A stretch of 64,000 nucleotides of DNA. Source: Chloracidobacterium sp. (lineage in GTDB: Bacteria; Acidobacteriota; Blastocatellia; Chloracidobacteriales; Chloracidobacteriaceae). Shown here in pieces: positions 15,854 to 25,549 of the stretch; the first letter of the stretch is position 1, and each line of letters starts with the position of its first letter. The translations under genes were made by a program, and so were the position numbers. The notes beneath the pieces were generated by a model. It did no database searches, was not told the origin of the DNA, and saw only the letters and a program-made list of their open reading frames with translations. The stretch spans positions 186,001 to 250,000 of the forward strand of contig JANWUV010000001.1 of NCBI GenBank assembly GCA_025057975.1, in the 5' to 3' direction.

Positions 15854-18800
15854 ATGCCCAATGTTCCTTCATCTCCCCAAGGTGGTCGGCTTGAGCGCTT
15901 AGTCGCCAAGCTACAGTTTGAAATTCACGAGCTTGACCGACAAGGGTCGTCTTTGGCGACGGAACGGCGCTTGACTTTAGTGAGGGCGCTAGTCGAGGCC
16001 GGGCGGTATGATGAAGCGGCGCAGGTTTTAGACCTGCTTGCGACGCGCGTCTCCGACGAGGCCCTGCTGGCGCGGGTGCACGCCCAACGGGGCGACTTGC
16101 TGCTTCGTCAACACAATATCCCGCGCGCCATCCACGAAGCGAACTTGGCGCTCAAGTTGGGCGAGTCGTTGGCGGACGATGCGCTCGTGGGGCAGGCGGA
16201 GGCGTTGCTAGGACGGATTTACGCCGCGATCGATGAGTATGCCATTGCCCGTGAGCATCTGGAACGTAGTCTGCGCTTTTTGGAGCCGTTGCGCGACGTG
16301 CAGGGTGTCGCCGAATGTCGCTGGCAGTTGGCCGTGATGGCCCACCACGAAGGTCGCATCACGGAGTCGCGCGACGAAGCGGCGCGGGCGCTCGCCTTGC
16401 TAGAGGCGTTGCCCGGCGGGCTGGCGGCACAGGACATCAGCTTGGTCGGCCAGTTGCTTGACCATCAGGCGTTTATCGCCTTCGAGTCAGGCGACCTTGC
16501 GGCGGCGCTGACGCTGCTGGAGAAGGCTATTGCGCACTGGTCGCAGACGGAAGACCGGCTCGCTTTGGGGCGGGCGTACGACTTGGTGGCCGACGTACGA
16601 ATGTACGCTGGCAAGTGGCGTGAGGCGGAAGCAGCCCTAGGTCAAGCCATGGCGTTGGTGGCGGACGACCCGGCGTCGGAAAGTCTGGTACGGCGCACTG
16701 CCAGTCGGTTGCGGCTCTGGCAGGGCGACCTTGACGCCGCTGAACGGCAGGCGCGACTGGCGGTTGAACGCGCCTTGGCGGCCGGACGACCGGCGGCGGA
16801 AGCCGGCGGCTGGGAGGCGTTGGCTGAAGCCTTACTAGCGCAGGGGCGACATGACGAAGCGATTTCACTCTTTGAACAAGCCACGCGCATCAACGCCAAA
16901 ATCAACCGCATTGCGCGTCTGCCGGTCAGTCATCTGCGCTTGGCCGAAGCGTGCTTGGCGGCTGGCGACGCCGCTCGCGCCGAAGCTCACTTACGCCGAG
17001 CGCGTGAACTGCTCGGCGATTCGCCGAAGCTGCACGCCGCTGGCTTCGCCTGCCGGCTGGACGGCGAACTGCACCTGTTGCGCCAAAATCCTAGCGAAGC
17101 CGTCGCCGCTTTCACGCAGAGCCTGTCCATGTTTGAAGCGGCTGGTTTCATCTACGACGCCGCCTGTAGCCATCTTGGCGCTGGACGGGCGTTTCTGGCG
17201 TTGGCGAACGCCGCTCGAGCGCGAATTCACCTTGAAGCCGCACAGCGCATCTTTACCGAGTTGGGCGCAGCGCGCTTGGGCGCACAGGCGACCCGGCTTC
17301 TAGAGGAAACTAGGCGTATCCAACCAACGACCGTCACGCCGCCTGCGCCCAGCCTGGACGCCCTACTGGTAGAAAGTCTTGTGGCGGCTTCGACTTCGCC
17401 TGACCTGTTGTTGCGCGAGTTGGCTATCCTCCTCCGCGATGAGCTGCACCTGACGGCGGCGATTTTTGAGCAAATGCCCGATGGAATTCGACTCCTTGCA
17501 GGCGTCGCACCCCAAGCGGAGCGGATGCGCCGCGTGCTGGAAAGCAGCCTGCATGAGGAACGCTCGCTGCCTGATGATCTGACCGTACGCGCTTTCAACG
17601 ATGTTCGCCCCGGCACTGACCTTCCTCCAATGCGGCGGTTTTTTCTGTGCATCGCCGGCGTTGTGCCGCCGCACGTCGTCACAACCATTGAGGCGCTGGT
17701 TCACGTCGTGGAGTTCATTTTGGAAAATCACCGCTTGCGCAACACAGTGCGCACCGCGCGTGCGGTCGTCAACAGTGAACCAGTCGCCAATCGGTTTGCG
17801 CACCTTGGGTTGGTGTGCGAGTCGCCGGCGATGCTGGCCGTGGTTGAGCGCATTGAGAAAATTCGGTCGTCAGACGTGACGGTGTTGATTACGGGCGAGT
17901 CAGGCGTTGGGAAGGAATTGGTCGCCCGCGCCTTGCACGCGACGAGCCGGCGGCGCGACCGAGTGTTTCTACCGTTCAACTGCGCAGCCATCCCGGCGGA
18001 ACTTGTGGAAAGCCGTTTGTTTGGCCACCGGCAGGGCGCGTTCACCGGAGCCAGTAAAAGCGCGCCGGGCATTATCCGCGCCGCCGCCGGTGGAACGCTG
18101 TTTCTGGACGAAATTGGTGAACTGGCTCTCCATGTCCAGCCCAAGCTGCTGCGTTTCCTTCAAGAGAAGGAAATTCACCCGGTCGGGGAGGAGCAGCCGA
18201 TCAAGGTGGATGTACGGGTCATTGCCGCCACCAACCGTGATCTCGAAGCCGAAGTCGCTCAGGGCAGGTTCCGCGAGGACCTCTTCCATCGGCTCAATGT
18301 TGTCCGCCTACACGTCCCGCCACTGCGCGCGCGGCGGGAGGACATTGCGCCGCTGGCCAAGCACCTGCTGCGTGAATGCGCTCGGCGGGAAGGCAAGACG
18401 GTATCGCTTTCCGAAGCCGCTCTGGAGCGATTATGCCGCTTGCCGTGGCCCGGCAACGTCCGCCAGCTCAAAAACGAAATCGAGCGTGCTGTCGCCCTAG
18501 CCGAACCGAATGACATTCTAACGCCGGAGCACTTTTCGCCGGAGTTGTGGACGGCGGCGTCGCTGATGTCGAGCGGCAACCATCGAACGCCATTGGTTTC
18601 GATGGGTGGGTGGAGCGGTGACAGCGCAGGGGCGTCACCCGTCCGGCAGACCCTAGCCGAAGCGGTTGAAGCGCTTGAACGGCGGATGGTTGCCGAGGCG
18701 CTTGAGCGCCATCACGGCAACATCACCCACGCCGCCCGCGAATTAGGTCTGACGCGGCAGGGGTTGATTCTCAAACGCCGTCGGTATGGCTTTGAAAAAG

Positions 18801-18859
18801 AACCGTTTCGGGAGCGAACCGGCGGCAATCCGATGCGCGACGCCGTCGGCCGGCCATAA
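15854..18859 (+). CDS. Sigma-54-dependent activator with TPR sensor region
   Basis: A 1001-aa cytoplasmic transcription activator. Residues 1-500 are a run of TPR-like helical repeats (for example YDEAAQVLDLLATRV and HDEAISLFEQATRIN). Residues 500-640 resemble a degenerate GAF-type region. The AAA+ domain follows with Walker A GESGVGKE (about 679), the sigma-54 contact loop GAFTGA (about 727) and Walker B GGTLFLDEIGEL. The C-terminus is a Fis-type helix-turn-helix (HHGNITHAARELGLTRQGL, about 950). The ATG at 15854 lies just past a large palindrome; an upstream TTG would start inside it. The TPR half suggests control by a protein or peptide partner. Its targets are unknown. Confidence 0.9.
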   Translation: MPNVPSSPQGGRLERLVAKLQFEIHELDRQGSSLATERRLTLVRALVEAGRYDEAAQVLDLLATRVSDEALLARVHAQRGDLLLRQHNIPRAIHEANLALKLGESLADDALVGQAEALLGRIYAAIDEYAIAREHLERSLRFLEPLRDVQGVAECRWQLAVMAHHEGRITESRDEAARALALLEALPGGLAAQDISLVGQLLDHQAFIAFESGDLAAALTLLEKAIAHWSQTEDRLALGRAYDLVADVRMYAGKWREAEAALGQAMALVADDPASESLVRRTASRLRLWQGDLDAAERQARLAVERALAAGRPAAEAGGWEALAEALLAQGRHDEAISLFEQATRINAKINRIARLPVSHLRLAEACLAAGDAARAEAHLRRARELLGDSPKLHAAGFACRLDGELHLLRQNPSEAVAAFTQSLSMFEAAGFIYDAACSHLGAGRAFLALANAARARIHLEAAQRIFTELGAARLGAQATRLLEETRRIQPTTVTPPAPSLDALLVESLVAASTSPDLLLRELAILLRDELHLTAAIFEQMPDGIRLLAGVAPQAERMRRVLESSLHEERSLPDDLTVRAFNDVRPGTDLPPMRRFFLCIAGVVPPHVVTTIEALVHVVEFILENHRLRNTVRTARAVVNSEPVANRFAHLGLVCESPAMLAVVERIEKIRSSDVTVLITGESGVGKELVARALHATSRRRDRVFLPFNCAAIPAELVESRLFGHRQGAFTGASKSAPGIIRAAAGGTLFLDEIGELALHVQPKLLRFLQEKEIHPVGEEQPIKVDVRVIAATNRDLEAEVAQGRFREDLFHRLNVVRLHVPPLRARREDIAPLAKHLLRECARREGKTVSLSEAALERLCRLPWPGNVRQLKNEIERAVALAEPNDILTPEHFSPELWTAASLMSSGNHRTPLVSMGGWSGDSAGASPVRQTLAEAVEALERRMVAEALERHHGNITHAARELGLTRQGLILKRRRYGFEKEPFRERTGGNPMRDAVGRP

Positions 18860-18892
18860 TCTACTTAGCCGTACTGCGCGCCTGCGCCGTGG

Positions 18893-20158
18893 TTACTCGA
18901 ACAGCCACCGGGCGCACAATCCAACTGCCGCCGCTCCGAAGAGGACGAACACGGGATTCATCTGATACCGGCCGGCCAGACTGGCGCTTGCCAGCCCCAG
19001 CGCTGGCACTAGCCACCACGTGTAGGGCGCAGGTCCGTACGCGCTTTTCCCGATCGTCACGGCTGCTGCCGCCAGCAGGGCGACGCCAGTTGGCATGGCG
19101 GCGCGCAGCGCCCCCTGCACCAACCGGTTCTGCCGGAAGCGTTCAACCGCGCTGGCGACCAAAATCACCAGCCATAATGGGACACCAAAAATGCCAACCG
19201 CGGAAACACCGGCTCCGACCAGACCGGCGACACGGTAGCCGATAAAGACGGCGGCGATCACAAACGGCCCCGGCGTCAACAGGCCAAGGGCCGCTGCATC
19301 GGCAAGTTCTTTTGGCGTCAGCCAGCCATGCACATCCACGACTTCATGACCAAGCAGGGGAATGATGACAAACCCACCGCCGAAAGTCAGCCCACCGATT
19401 TTCAACGCGATCAGCGCCAGCCGCGCTACCCGTAGCAAGAAAGGGTCGGTGCCGGCTTCCGCCGCCAGCCAAAGGCCGACCACCGCCGACCCGCTGACCG
19501 CCGCCGTTAGAAACAGTCCTCGGAGAGAGGCGCGCGTCTGCGGTCGCCCCACCGTGTCGGCGGCGGCGTTAGTCTTTCGCCGAGCGGCGCTCACCAACCC
19601 GCCCAGCAGGGAGAGGACGATCAAGGGGAATGTCATTGCCGGAACGGCGACAGCTAGGCTAAAAACCCCTATGACCTGTATGTATTGCCAGTGGGCGTCA
19701 AGCGCCTGACGTCCAAGGCGAATCGCCGTCGTTGTGACGAGGCCGGCGGCGGCGGCGTTCAGGCCTGTAAACACAGCTGTCGCTAAGGGTATGTCGCGCA
19801 CGCGGTCGTAAAGCGCGGCGAAAAGCAGCATTAGCAACCCTGACGGCAGGGCGTAGAGCGCCATCCCCGTCGCCGCACCGATGGCCCCGTGCAGCCGGTA
19901 GCCGATAAACGCCACCGTGTTCGTCGCAATTGCGCCGGGCAGGCTTTGCGCTAGCGTCACGGCTTCCAAGAACGCCTCGTCCCGCAGCCAACCGTAGCGG
20001 CGTGTAAACCGATCTTCTAAGTAAGCGACCATCGCCCCGCCGCCGAACGCCGTCGCGCCAATCAACAAACAGACCAACGCAAACCGGCGCAAGCTGGGGC
20101 GGCCGCCCGGCTCGATCTCTTGTCCGCCGGATGTCGTTTCGGACCCCGAAGCCGTCAC
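18893..20158 (-). CDS. chrA: Chromate transporter, two-domain ChrA family
   Basis: A 421-aa inner membrane protein of the CHR family, which exports chromate or related anions. Two homologous halves of about 190 residues each carry the family GGG motif: AFGGGAMVAYLEDRF near the N-terminus and TFGGGFVIIPLLGHE in the middle. Each half also has a Gln/Pro-Gly loop (AQSLPGAIATN and GLLTPGPFVIAA). About 10-12 membrane spans are visible. The GTG start overlaps the stop of pilT2 by 4 nt (GTGA), an unexpected pairing for a metal-anion exporter. The true substrate could differ from chromate. Confidence 0.9.
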   Translation of the reverse strand: MTASGSETTSGGQEIEPGGRPSLRRFALVCLLIGATAFGGGAMVAYLEDRFTRRYGWLRDEAFLEAVTLAQSLPGAIATNTVAFIGYRLHGAIGAATGMALYALPSGLLMLLFAALYDRVRDIPLATAVFTGLNAAAAGLVTTTAIRLGRQALDAHWQYIQVIGVFSLAVAVPAMTFPLIVLSLLGGLVSAARRKTNAAADTVGRPQTRASLRGLFLTAAVSGSAVVGLWLAAEAGTDPFLLRVARLALIALKIGGLTFGGGFVIIPLLGHEVVDVHGWLTPKELADAAALGLLTPGPFVIAAVFIGYRVAGLVGAGVSAVGIFGVPLWLVILVASAVERFRQNRLVQGALRAAMPTGVALLAAAAVTIGKSAYGPAPYTWWLVPALGLASASLAGRYQMNPVFVLFGAAAVGLCARWLFE

Positions 20159-21348
20159 ACAAATGAATAGGTCTTACCGGCGCTGTCTCCCGCTTCGGGT
20201 TTGGGCGCAGAGGAGTCACTTGCCGACGATGCAGGACTAGTTGGCGACGACTCCGCCACCGGCGTCGGGGCGCGTTCGGCCGCCATCGCCTTGTCGAACT
20301 CAATTCGGTTCGTCGCGGCGGCGCGCGCTACCTCCGGCGTGATCTTGCCCGCCTTACACAGTTCGATCAGATGCTGATCGAAGGTCATCATGCCGTATTC
20401 CCGACTGCGGGCGATGACAAAATTAAGATCGCCTAACTTTTCGGGATTGCGCAGACATTCCTGAACTGCGCTCGACATGCGCAAAATCTCAACCGCCGGG
20501 ATGCGCGCCTGTTGATTCGCCATTGGAAGCAATCGGAGGGAGATGATTGCGGCCAAGTTGTCGGCTAGTCGCGCCCGCGCCATTGCTTGTTCCTCCGGCG
20601 GATAAAAACCTAGCACGCGCGAAATGGTTTTCTGGGCGTCCGTGGTGTGGATGGCGCTGAAGACGAGATGGCCGGTCTCCGCCGCCCGCAGCGCCGTGTC
20701 GAACGTCACAGCGTCGCGGATTTCACCGACCAAAATCACATCCGGGTCCTGCCGCAGAGCGGCATGCAAGGCTTCCGGGAACGAACGGGTGTCTTGTCCG
20801 ATTTCGCGCTGCGTAATGATGCTGCGGTCGTTTTTGTAAAGGAACTCAATCGGGTCTTCGATGGTGATGATGTGGAGTTTGCGCGTCCGATTGATATGCT
20901 CGATCATCGCCGACATTGTGGTGGATTTACCGTTGCCGGTCGCGCCGGTGACAAGTACTAGCCCGCGACCTAGGTCGGCGATGTGCGCCAGCGTCGGCGG
21001 CAGGTTCAGTTGCTCAAACGTCCGTGCTTCAATCGAGATGGCGCGCAGCACGATGGCAAAGCTGTTCCGCTGCTTGAAAATGTTGGCCCGAAAACGGCCG
21101 GCGTTCTCGACGCCGTATGAAACATCCCTCTCAACAAATTCATCGTGGGCGTGCAGACGGTCATTTTTGAGCAGGATTTGGGCGATGAGTTCAGTGTCCT
21201 GCGGCGTCAAAACATCGTACTTCACATCCATTAGCGTTCCGTTATAGCGGAACAACGGGACGCTACCGGCCTGAAAGTGAATATCTGAGACGCCGCTTTT
21301 GACGGCCATGGTGAGGATGCGGTCGAGAATCTTTTTGTCCATAGCCAT
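20155..21348 (-). CDS. Second PilT-like type IV pilus ATPase
   Basis: A 397-aa paralogue of the PilT at 5860-7041. It has SGVSDIHFQAGSVPLFRYNG, Walker A GATGNGKST, the segment HIITIEDPIEFLYKN, Walker B QDPDVILVGEIRD and HLVFSAIHTTDA. The C-terminus carries about 40 extra residues rich in Ser, Pro and Ala. Species with two PilT-type proteins usually divide them into a main retraction motor and an accessory motor (PilT2/PilU). Which role applies here cannot be decided by eye. The gene is translationally coupled to chrA downstream and preceded by about 110 bp of noncoding sequence after the fabD stop. Confidence 0.9.
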   Translation of the reverse strand: MAMDKKILDRILTMAVKSGVSDIHFQAGSVPLFRYNGTLMDVKYDVLTPQDTELIAQILLKNDRLHAHDEFVERDVSYGVENAGRFRANIFKQRNSFAIVLRAISIEARTFEQLNLPPTLAHIADLGRGLVLVTGATGNGKSTTMSAMIEHINRTRKLHIITIEDPIEFLYKNDRSIITQREIGQDTRSFPEALHAALRQDPDVILVGEIRDAVTFDTALRAAETGHLVFSAIHTTDAQKTISRVLGFYPPEEQAMARARLADNLAAIISLRLLPMANQQARIPAVEILRMSSAVQECLRNPEKLGDLNFVIARSREYGMMTFDQHLIELCKAGKITPEVARAAATNRIEFDKAMAAERAPTPVAESSPTSPASSASDSSAPKPEAGDSAGKTYSFV

Positions 21349-21462
21349 AGGCCTGATCCAGTCAATGCTCCAACAGGATGAAACAAACAGCCATGAGACA
21401 ATGGCGCATTACAGAAAGTTGGAACAGCGATGGCCTCACTGTCGCATAAGCTGGAGTTTTGC

Positions 21463-22395
21463 TCAAGGCAGACGCATCCCGGCGACAAAGGTTTCTAACG
21501 TTCGCGGCGACTCAACGTTGAACGTCACGGCGTCGGGCAGAATTTGCCGCACTAAGCCAGTGAGAACGGTTTTTGGTCCGACTTCAACGAAGGCCGTTGC
21601 GCCCTGCGCCGCCAAGGTTTGCACCGAAGCCACCCACTGAACCGGCGCGCAGACTTGGGCAATCAGGTTGGCGCGGAGCCGTTCAGCGTCAGTTGTAGGT
21701 TGTGCGTCCACGTTGGCAACGACCGCGCAGTGTGGCGTTCGGAACGTCAGTGCGGCTAAGTCCTGCGCCAGTCGCTCCGCCGCTGGCTTCATCAGCGGGC
21801 AGTGAAACGGGGCGCTCACAGGCAGTTCAATGGTGCGCGCTTTCCGTGCGCGGGCCAGTTCCATCGCTCGCTGGACAGCCGGACGGTGCCCAGCGATGAC
21901 CGTCTGCTGCGGCGCGTTGAAGTTGGCCGGACGGCACAGTTCGTCCTCCCGCTCGGCTTCCGCGCACAGCGCCGCGACAGTGTCGGCATCAACTTTCAAC
22001 ACGGCCGCCATCGCCCCAACGCCAGGCGGGACAGCCTCCTGCATGTACTGCCCGCGCCGCCGAACCGTCCGTACTGCCTCGGCGAAGTCAAGCGCGCCGG
22101 CGGCGACCACCGCACCGTATTCGCCCAGCGAGTGGCCGGCGACAATACCGGGGGTGAAGCCGTGGCGGCGCAGGACACGCCAGACGGCGATGGCATGCGT
22201 CAAAACAGCCGGCTGCGTATTGGCCGTTAGGTTGAGTTCAGCTTCCGGCCCCTCAAAGCACAGCGTACTAAGTGAAAATCCCAGTGCGTCGTCAGCTTCT
22301 TGAAAGGTTTCGCGGGCTTCCGGGAAAGCAGCGACCAAGTCGCGGCCCATCCCGACGTACTGCGAAGCTTGTCCGGGGAAGAGAAAGGCGAGCAT
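21463..22395 (-). CDS. fabD: Malonyl-CoA:ACP transacylase FabD
   Basis: A 310-aa cytoplasmic enzyme that loads malonyl groups onto acyl carrier protein for fatty acid synthesis. It begins with the typical FLFPGQASQYVGMGRDL, then has the nucleophile elbow GHSLGEYGA (Ser near 92), the active-site His in SAPFHCPLM (near 200), and VEVGPKTVLTGLVRQI near the C-terminus. Length and motif order are standard. The ATG at 22395 places the FPGQ motif right at the N-terminus as in the family. No acpP or fabG is adjacent; the gene is divergent from dxr across a 190-bp gap. Confidence 0.95.
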   Translation of the reverse strand: MLAFLFPGQASQYVGMGRDLVAAFPEARETFQEADDALGFSLSTLCFEGPEAELNLTANTQPAVLTHAIAVWRVLRRHGFTPGIVAGHSLGEYGAVVAAGALDFAEAVRTVRRRGQYMQEAVPPGVGAMAAVLKVDADTVAALCAEAEREDELCRPANFNAPQQTVIAGHRPAVQRAMELARARKARTIELPVSAPFHCPLMKPAAERLAQDLAALTFRTPHCAVVANVDAQPTTDAERLRANLIAQVCAPVQWVASVQTLAAQGATAFVEVGPKTVLTGLVRQILPDAVTFNVESPRTLETFVAGMRLP

Positions 22396-22585
22396 AAACG
22401 TCACAGGGCAACGCGGCGCGCACCACCGGCCGTTCGGCGGCTCCTCGGCTTGTGCGTTCCACGCCGAGTCAGTCTGCACTTGCGGTTGAATACGTTTTCG
22501 GAACCAATAGACTGGCGTCAAGCCGGCGCCGTTGCTGACTTGGTTTTTTCGCCGGTGGATTCTAAACCGACAGGAATTTTTTCGG

Positions 22586-23746
22586 ATGACGGGACTAGCC
22601 ATTCTTGGCTCGACGGGTTCCATCGGCTGTAACACGCTTAATGTTGTAGAGCATCTTGCACCGCGCTTTACGGTGGCGGCATTGGCCGCCGGGCGGAACG
22701 TAGAACGCTTGGCGGAGCAAATTCGCCGCCATCGCCCCCAACTGGTTGCTGTTGCGGATGACGTCGCTGCGCGGCGGCTTCGCGACCTCGTGGCGTCCGA
22801 CTGGTCAGGCGAGATCGCTGTCGGCGTGGACGGCATGACGGCTGTGGCGACCCATCCGGCGGCGGCCGTGGTGATGTCGGCCGTGGTCGGCGGACGGGGC
22901 TTGCTGCCAACCTTGCGGGCGATTGAACTCGGCCGTCGCGTCTGCATCGCCAACAAGGAACCGCTGGTGATGGCGGGTGAACTGATGATGCGGCGGGCGC
23001 GCGAGTGCGGAGCTGAAATTCTGCCGGTGGACAGCGAACACAACGCCCTCCATCAATGCCTGCGCGGGAACACGCTGGCGGAGGTTCATCGGCTAGTGCT
23101 GACGGCGAGCGGCGGGCCTTTCCGGACACTACCGGCGGAAGGCTTTCCACAGATCACCGTCGCACAGGCGCTACGTCATCCGACATGGACAATGGGCCGC
23201 AAGATCACGATTGACTCGGCGACGCTGATGAACAAGGGCTTGGAGGTCATTGAGGCGCGCTGGTTGTATGATGTGCCGCCGGACCGGATTGAGGTCGTCA
23301 TCCATCCCCAGTCGGTGGTGCATTCGCTTGTCGCCTTTGTGGACGGTTCGACGATAGCGCAGTTGGGTGTGGCGGATATGCGGCATCCCATTCAGTACGC
23401 GCTGACGTACCCGGAACGAAGGCCTGCGCCCGTAGAGCGTCTCGATCTAACGGCTGTCGCCAAGTTGGAGTTTTATCCGCCGGATATGGAGAAGTTTCCA
23501 TGTCTGCGGCTAGCCTACGACGCGCTGCGGGCGGGCGGGACGTTTCCAGCGGTTCTTAACGCAGCCAACGAAGAAGCCGTGGCCGCGTTTTTGGAAGAAC
23601 GGATTCGGTTTACGGACATTCCCCGCATCATTGAAACGACTCTGGGGCGGCATGATGCGCAGCCAACGACAAGCCTTGAGGCGATTCTAGCGGCGGATGC
23701 GTGGGCGCGGCGGGAAGCGCGACGCCTCATTACCGCGCCGGTGTGA
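22586..23746 (+). CDS. dxr: 1-deoxy-D-xylulose 5-phosphate reductoisomerase
   Basis: A 386-aa enzyme of the MEP isoprenoid pathway that converts DXP to 2-C-methylerythritol 4-phosphate with NADPH and a divalent metal. It shows the nucleotide-binding LGSTGSIG, the IANKEPLVMAGE segment, the metal and substrate region LPVDSEHNA, TASGGPFR, and MGRKITIDSATLMNKGLEVIEA. All are hallmark Dxr motifs. The ATG at 22586 is preceded by AGGA and opens directly at the Rossmann motif; earlier in-frame codons add nothing homologous. Its downstream neighbour is convergent, so it forms a single-gene unit. Confidence 0.96.
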   Translation: MTGLAILGSTGSIGCNTLNVVEHLAPRFTVAALAAGRNVERLAEQIRRHRPQLVAVADDVAARRLRDLVASDWSGEIAVGVDGMTAVATHPAAAVVMSAVVGGRGLLPTLRAIELGRRVCIANKEPLVMAGELMMRRARECGAEILPVDSEHNALHQCLRGNTLAEVHRLVLTASGGPFRTLPAEGFPQITVAQALRHPTWTMGRKITIDSATLMNKGLEVIEARWLYDVPPDRIEVVIHPQSVVHSLVAFVDGSTIAQLGVADMRHPIQYALTYPERRPAPVERLDLTAVAKLEFYPPDMEKFPCLRLAYDALRAGGTFPAVLNAANEEAVAAFLEERIRFTDIPRIIETTLGRHDAQPTTSLEAILAADAWARREARRLITAPV

Positions 23747-23829
23747 TCGAGGCTTGGCCTTGGATGAAGGCTGGCGCATCCGGCTAACACGCGGCGTTGC
23801 ACACCTTAGAGACTGGCGCTGTTGGGTTG

Positions 23830-25389
23830 TTACAGGCGTTCCCCGCAAGCCTGTTCCAGCGCCCGCATAACGCGCAGCACAAGGTCTTCCCGCCAATGCC
23901 GAGCAACGACTTGCACGCCGACCGGCAGCCCTGCGCTGCCGCGTTCTACGTCGCGCGCCGTTCGTTGGCTTAGGTCAAGCGTATTGGGACGGTCGCTTTC
24001 CTCGTTTGGGCCAACGGTCGTCCATGGAACGACGCCGGCCGGCGTCCCCAGCAGGTTGTAGAGTGCCGTGTAGCTGATGGCTTCCACCGTGTATGCGCTA
24101 GCGCCATGCGTGAGTGCAGGTAGTCCATCCGCCGGACACAAAATCACATCGCACCGCTGTCCATCGAGGGCTTCCAGAAACCGCTCACGATAGCGCGTGC
24201 GGGCTTCAACAAGCCGCCAGTAGCCTTCGGCGCTGCGTGAGCGCGCCGCACGCAACAGTCGCGCCGTCGCCCGCTGTCCTGTTAGGTCGGCAAGCCGCGC
24301 CAACCAGCTACGCAGCCAGTTGGGTAATTGCGCCGTAACCAAGAACGGCCATAGGGGCGTCCAGATGGGTTCAGCATAGAGCAACGCCCGGATGTGACGT
24401 AGATTGTCGGCGAACAGAATACCGACAAACAACCCAAACGCTTCGGCCACGTCCGGCGGTTGCCATGGGACAACCTCCGCGCCGCGTCGTTCAAGCGCGT
24501 CGGCGGCCTCACGAACGGCGCGACGAATGGCCGGCGACGGACGAAACAACCCATTATCGAGGTAGTAGGCAACCCGTAATCCCGCGAGTGAGGCTGTTTC
24601 ATCAGGGTCACGCCATGGGACGGGCGGCGTGAGGTCGCCAGGGTGTTGATCGGGCGTTGTTAGGACGCGCATCGCCAAGGCAAGGTCTTCAACCTGACGC
24701 GCCATCGGTCCTGGCTGAGCTTGGATGGCTTCCATACCAGGGAAAACTTCAGCGTGCCCCTGCATCGTCAGGCGTCCTGCAGTCGGTTTGAGGGACGCGA
24801 TCCCGCAAGCATGCGCTGGAAGCCGGAGACTCCCCCCAATGTCGCTGCCAAGGCCTAACGGCGATCCAAAAGCTGCGATGATCGCCGCTTCGCCGCCGCT
24901 ACTGCCGCCAGGCGCGCGAAGGGCATTGCGTGGATGCACCGTACGTCCATACAGGGGGTTTTCACATTCGTTCGCCATGGCGAGTTGGGGCAGGTTCGTT
25001 TTCCCCAGCACAATGGCCCCGGCTCGGCGCAGTCGCGCAACGGTTGGCGCGTCAGCCGCTGCGCGGGCGGCGGCCTGTTGGATCAGCCCTAGTGAAGTCG
25101 GCAGTCCGGCAACATCAAATGACGCCTTAACCGTGATGGGCAGGCCGTGTAGTGGGCCGAGTGGTTCACCGGCGGCGCGGCGGGTGTCAGCCTCGGCGGC
25201 GGCGCGGCGAGCCTCGTCAAAACATGTCACCACGACCGCCCTAAGCTGTGGGTTGACGGCCTCGATACGCTCGATGTGAGCTTCCACAACCTCCTGTGCG
25301 GAGAGCTCGCCTGCCGTGATTCGTTGGACAAGGCTTGTCGCGCTCATTCGGAGGAGAGAACTTTCAGGCGGAGTGTCCGGGGCGGCCAT
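23830..25389 (-). CDS. Amidase-signature family hydrolase
   Basis: A 519-aa cytoplasmic enzyme of the amidase signature family. The Ser-cisSer-Lys triad is visible: Lys in LPITVKASFDVAG, the cis-Ser in APGGSSGGEAA, and the nucleophile Ser in GSDIGGSLRLPA. The C-terminal part carries segments typical of fatty-acid-amide or general amidases (CDVILCPADGLPAL) rather than GatA. No gatB or gatC is next to it. The ATG at 25389 has AGGAG 11 nt upstream; an upstream TTG gives an implausible basic extension. The substrate cannot be predicted. Confidence 0.88.
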   Translation of the reverse strand: MAAPDTPPESSLLRMSATSLVQRITAGELSAQEVVEAHIERIEAVNPQLRAVVVTCFDEARRAAAEADTRRAAGEPLGPLHGLPITVKASFDVAGLPTSLGLIQQAAARAAADAPTVARLRRAGAIVLGKTNLPQLAMANECENPLYGRTVHPRNALRAPGGSSGGEAAIIAAFGSPLGLGSDIGGSLRLPAHACGIASLKPTAGRLTMQGHAEVFPGMEAIQAQPGPMARQVEDLALAMRVLTTPDQHPGDLTPPVPWRDPDETASLAGLRVAYYLDNGLFRPSPAIRRAVREAADALERRGAEVVPWQPPDVAEAFGLFVGILFADNLRHIRALLYAEPIWTPLWPFLVTAQLPNWLRSWLARLADLTGQRATARLLRAARSRSAEGYWRLVEARTRYRERFLEALDGQRCDVILCPADGLPALTHGASAYTVEAISYTALYNLLGTPAGVVPWTTVGPNEESDRPNTLDLSQRTARDVERGSAGLPVGVQVVARHWREDLVLRVMRALEQACGERL

Positions 25390-25549
25390 TGGTTCGAGAC
25401 TCCTTGCTTGCCTCTGTGATGGCCTTGGTGATGGCCAAAACGCGCTTCCGCCGGCGGGACTGTAACGCCGACGATAACCGCGCAAATTGTTCAAGCGCTG
25501 CCTTGCTAAACGTCAAGTGGATTCCAAACTTCTAGTTCTGGGGAAGGCG

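Noticed and set aside
20155-21348. Calling this PilU or PilB
   Set aside because: It is clearly PilT-type rather than PilB (no tetracysteine region, too short), but the PilT2/PilU distinction needs a tree.
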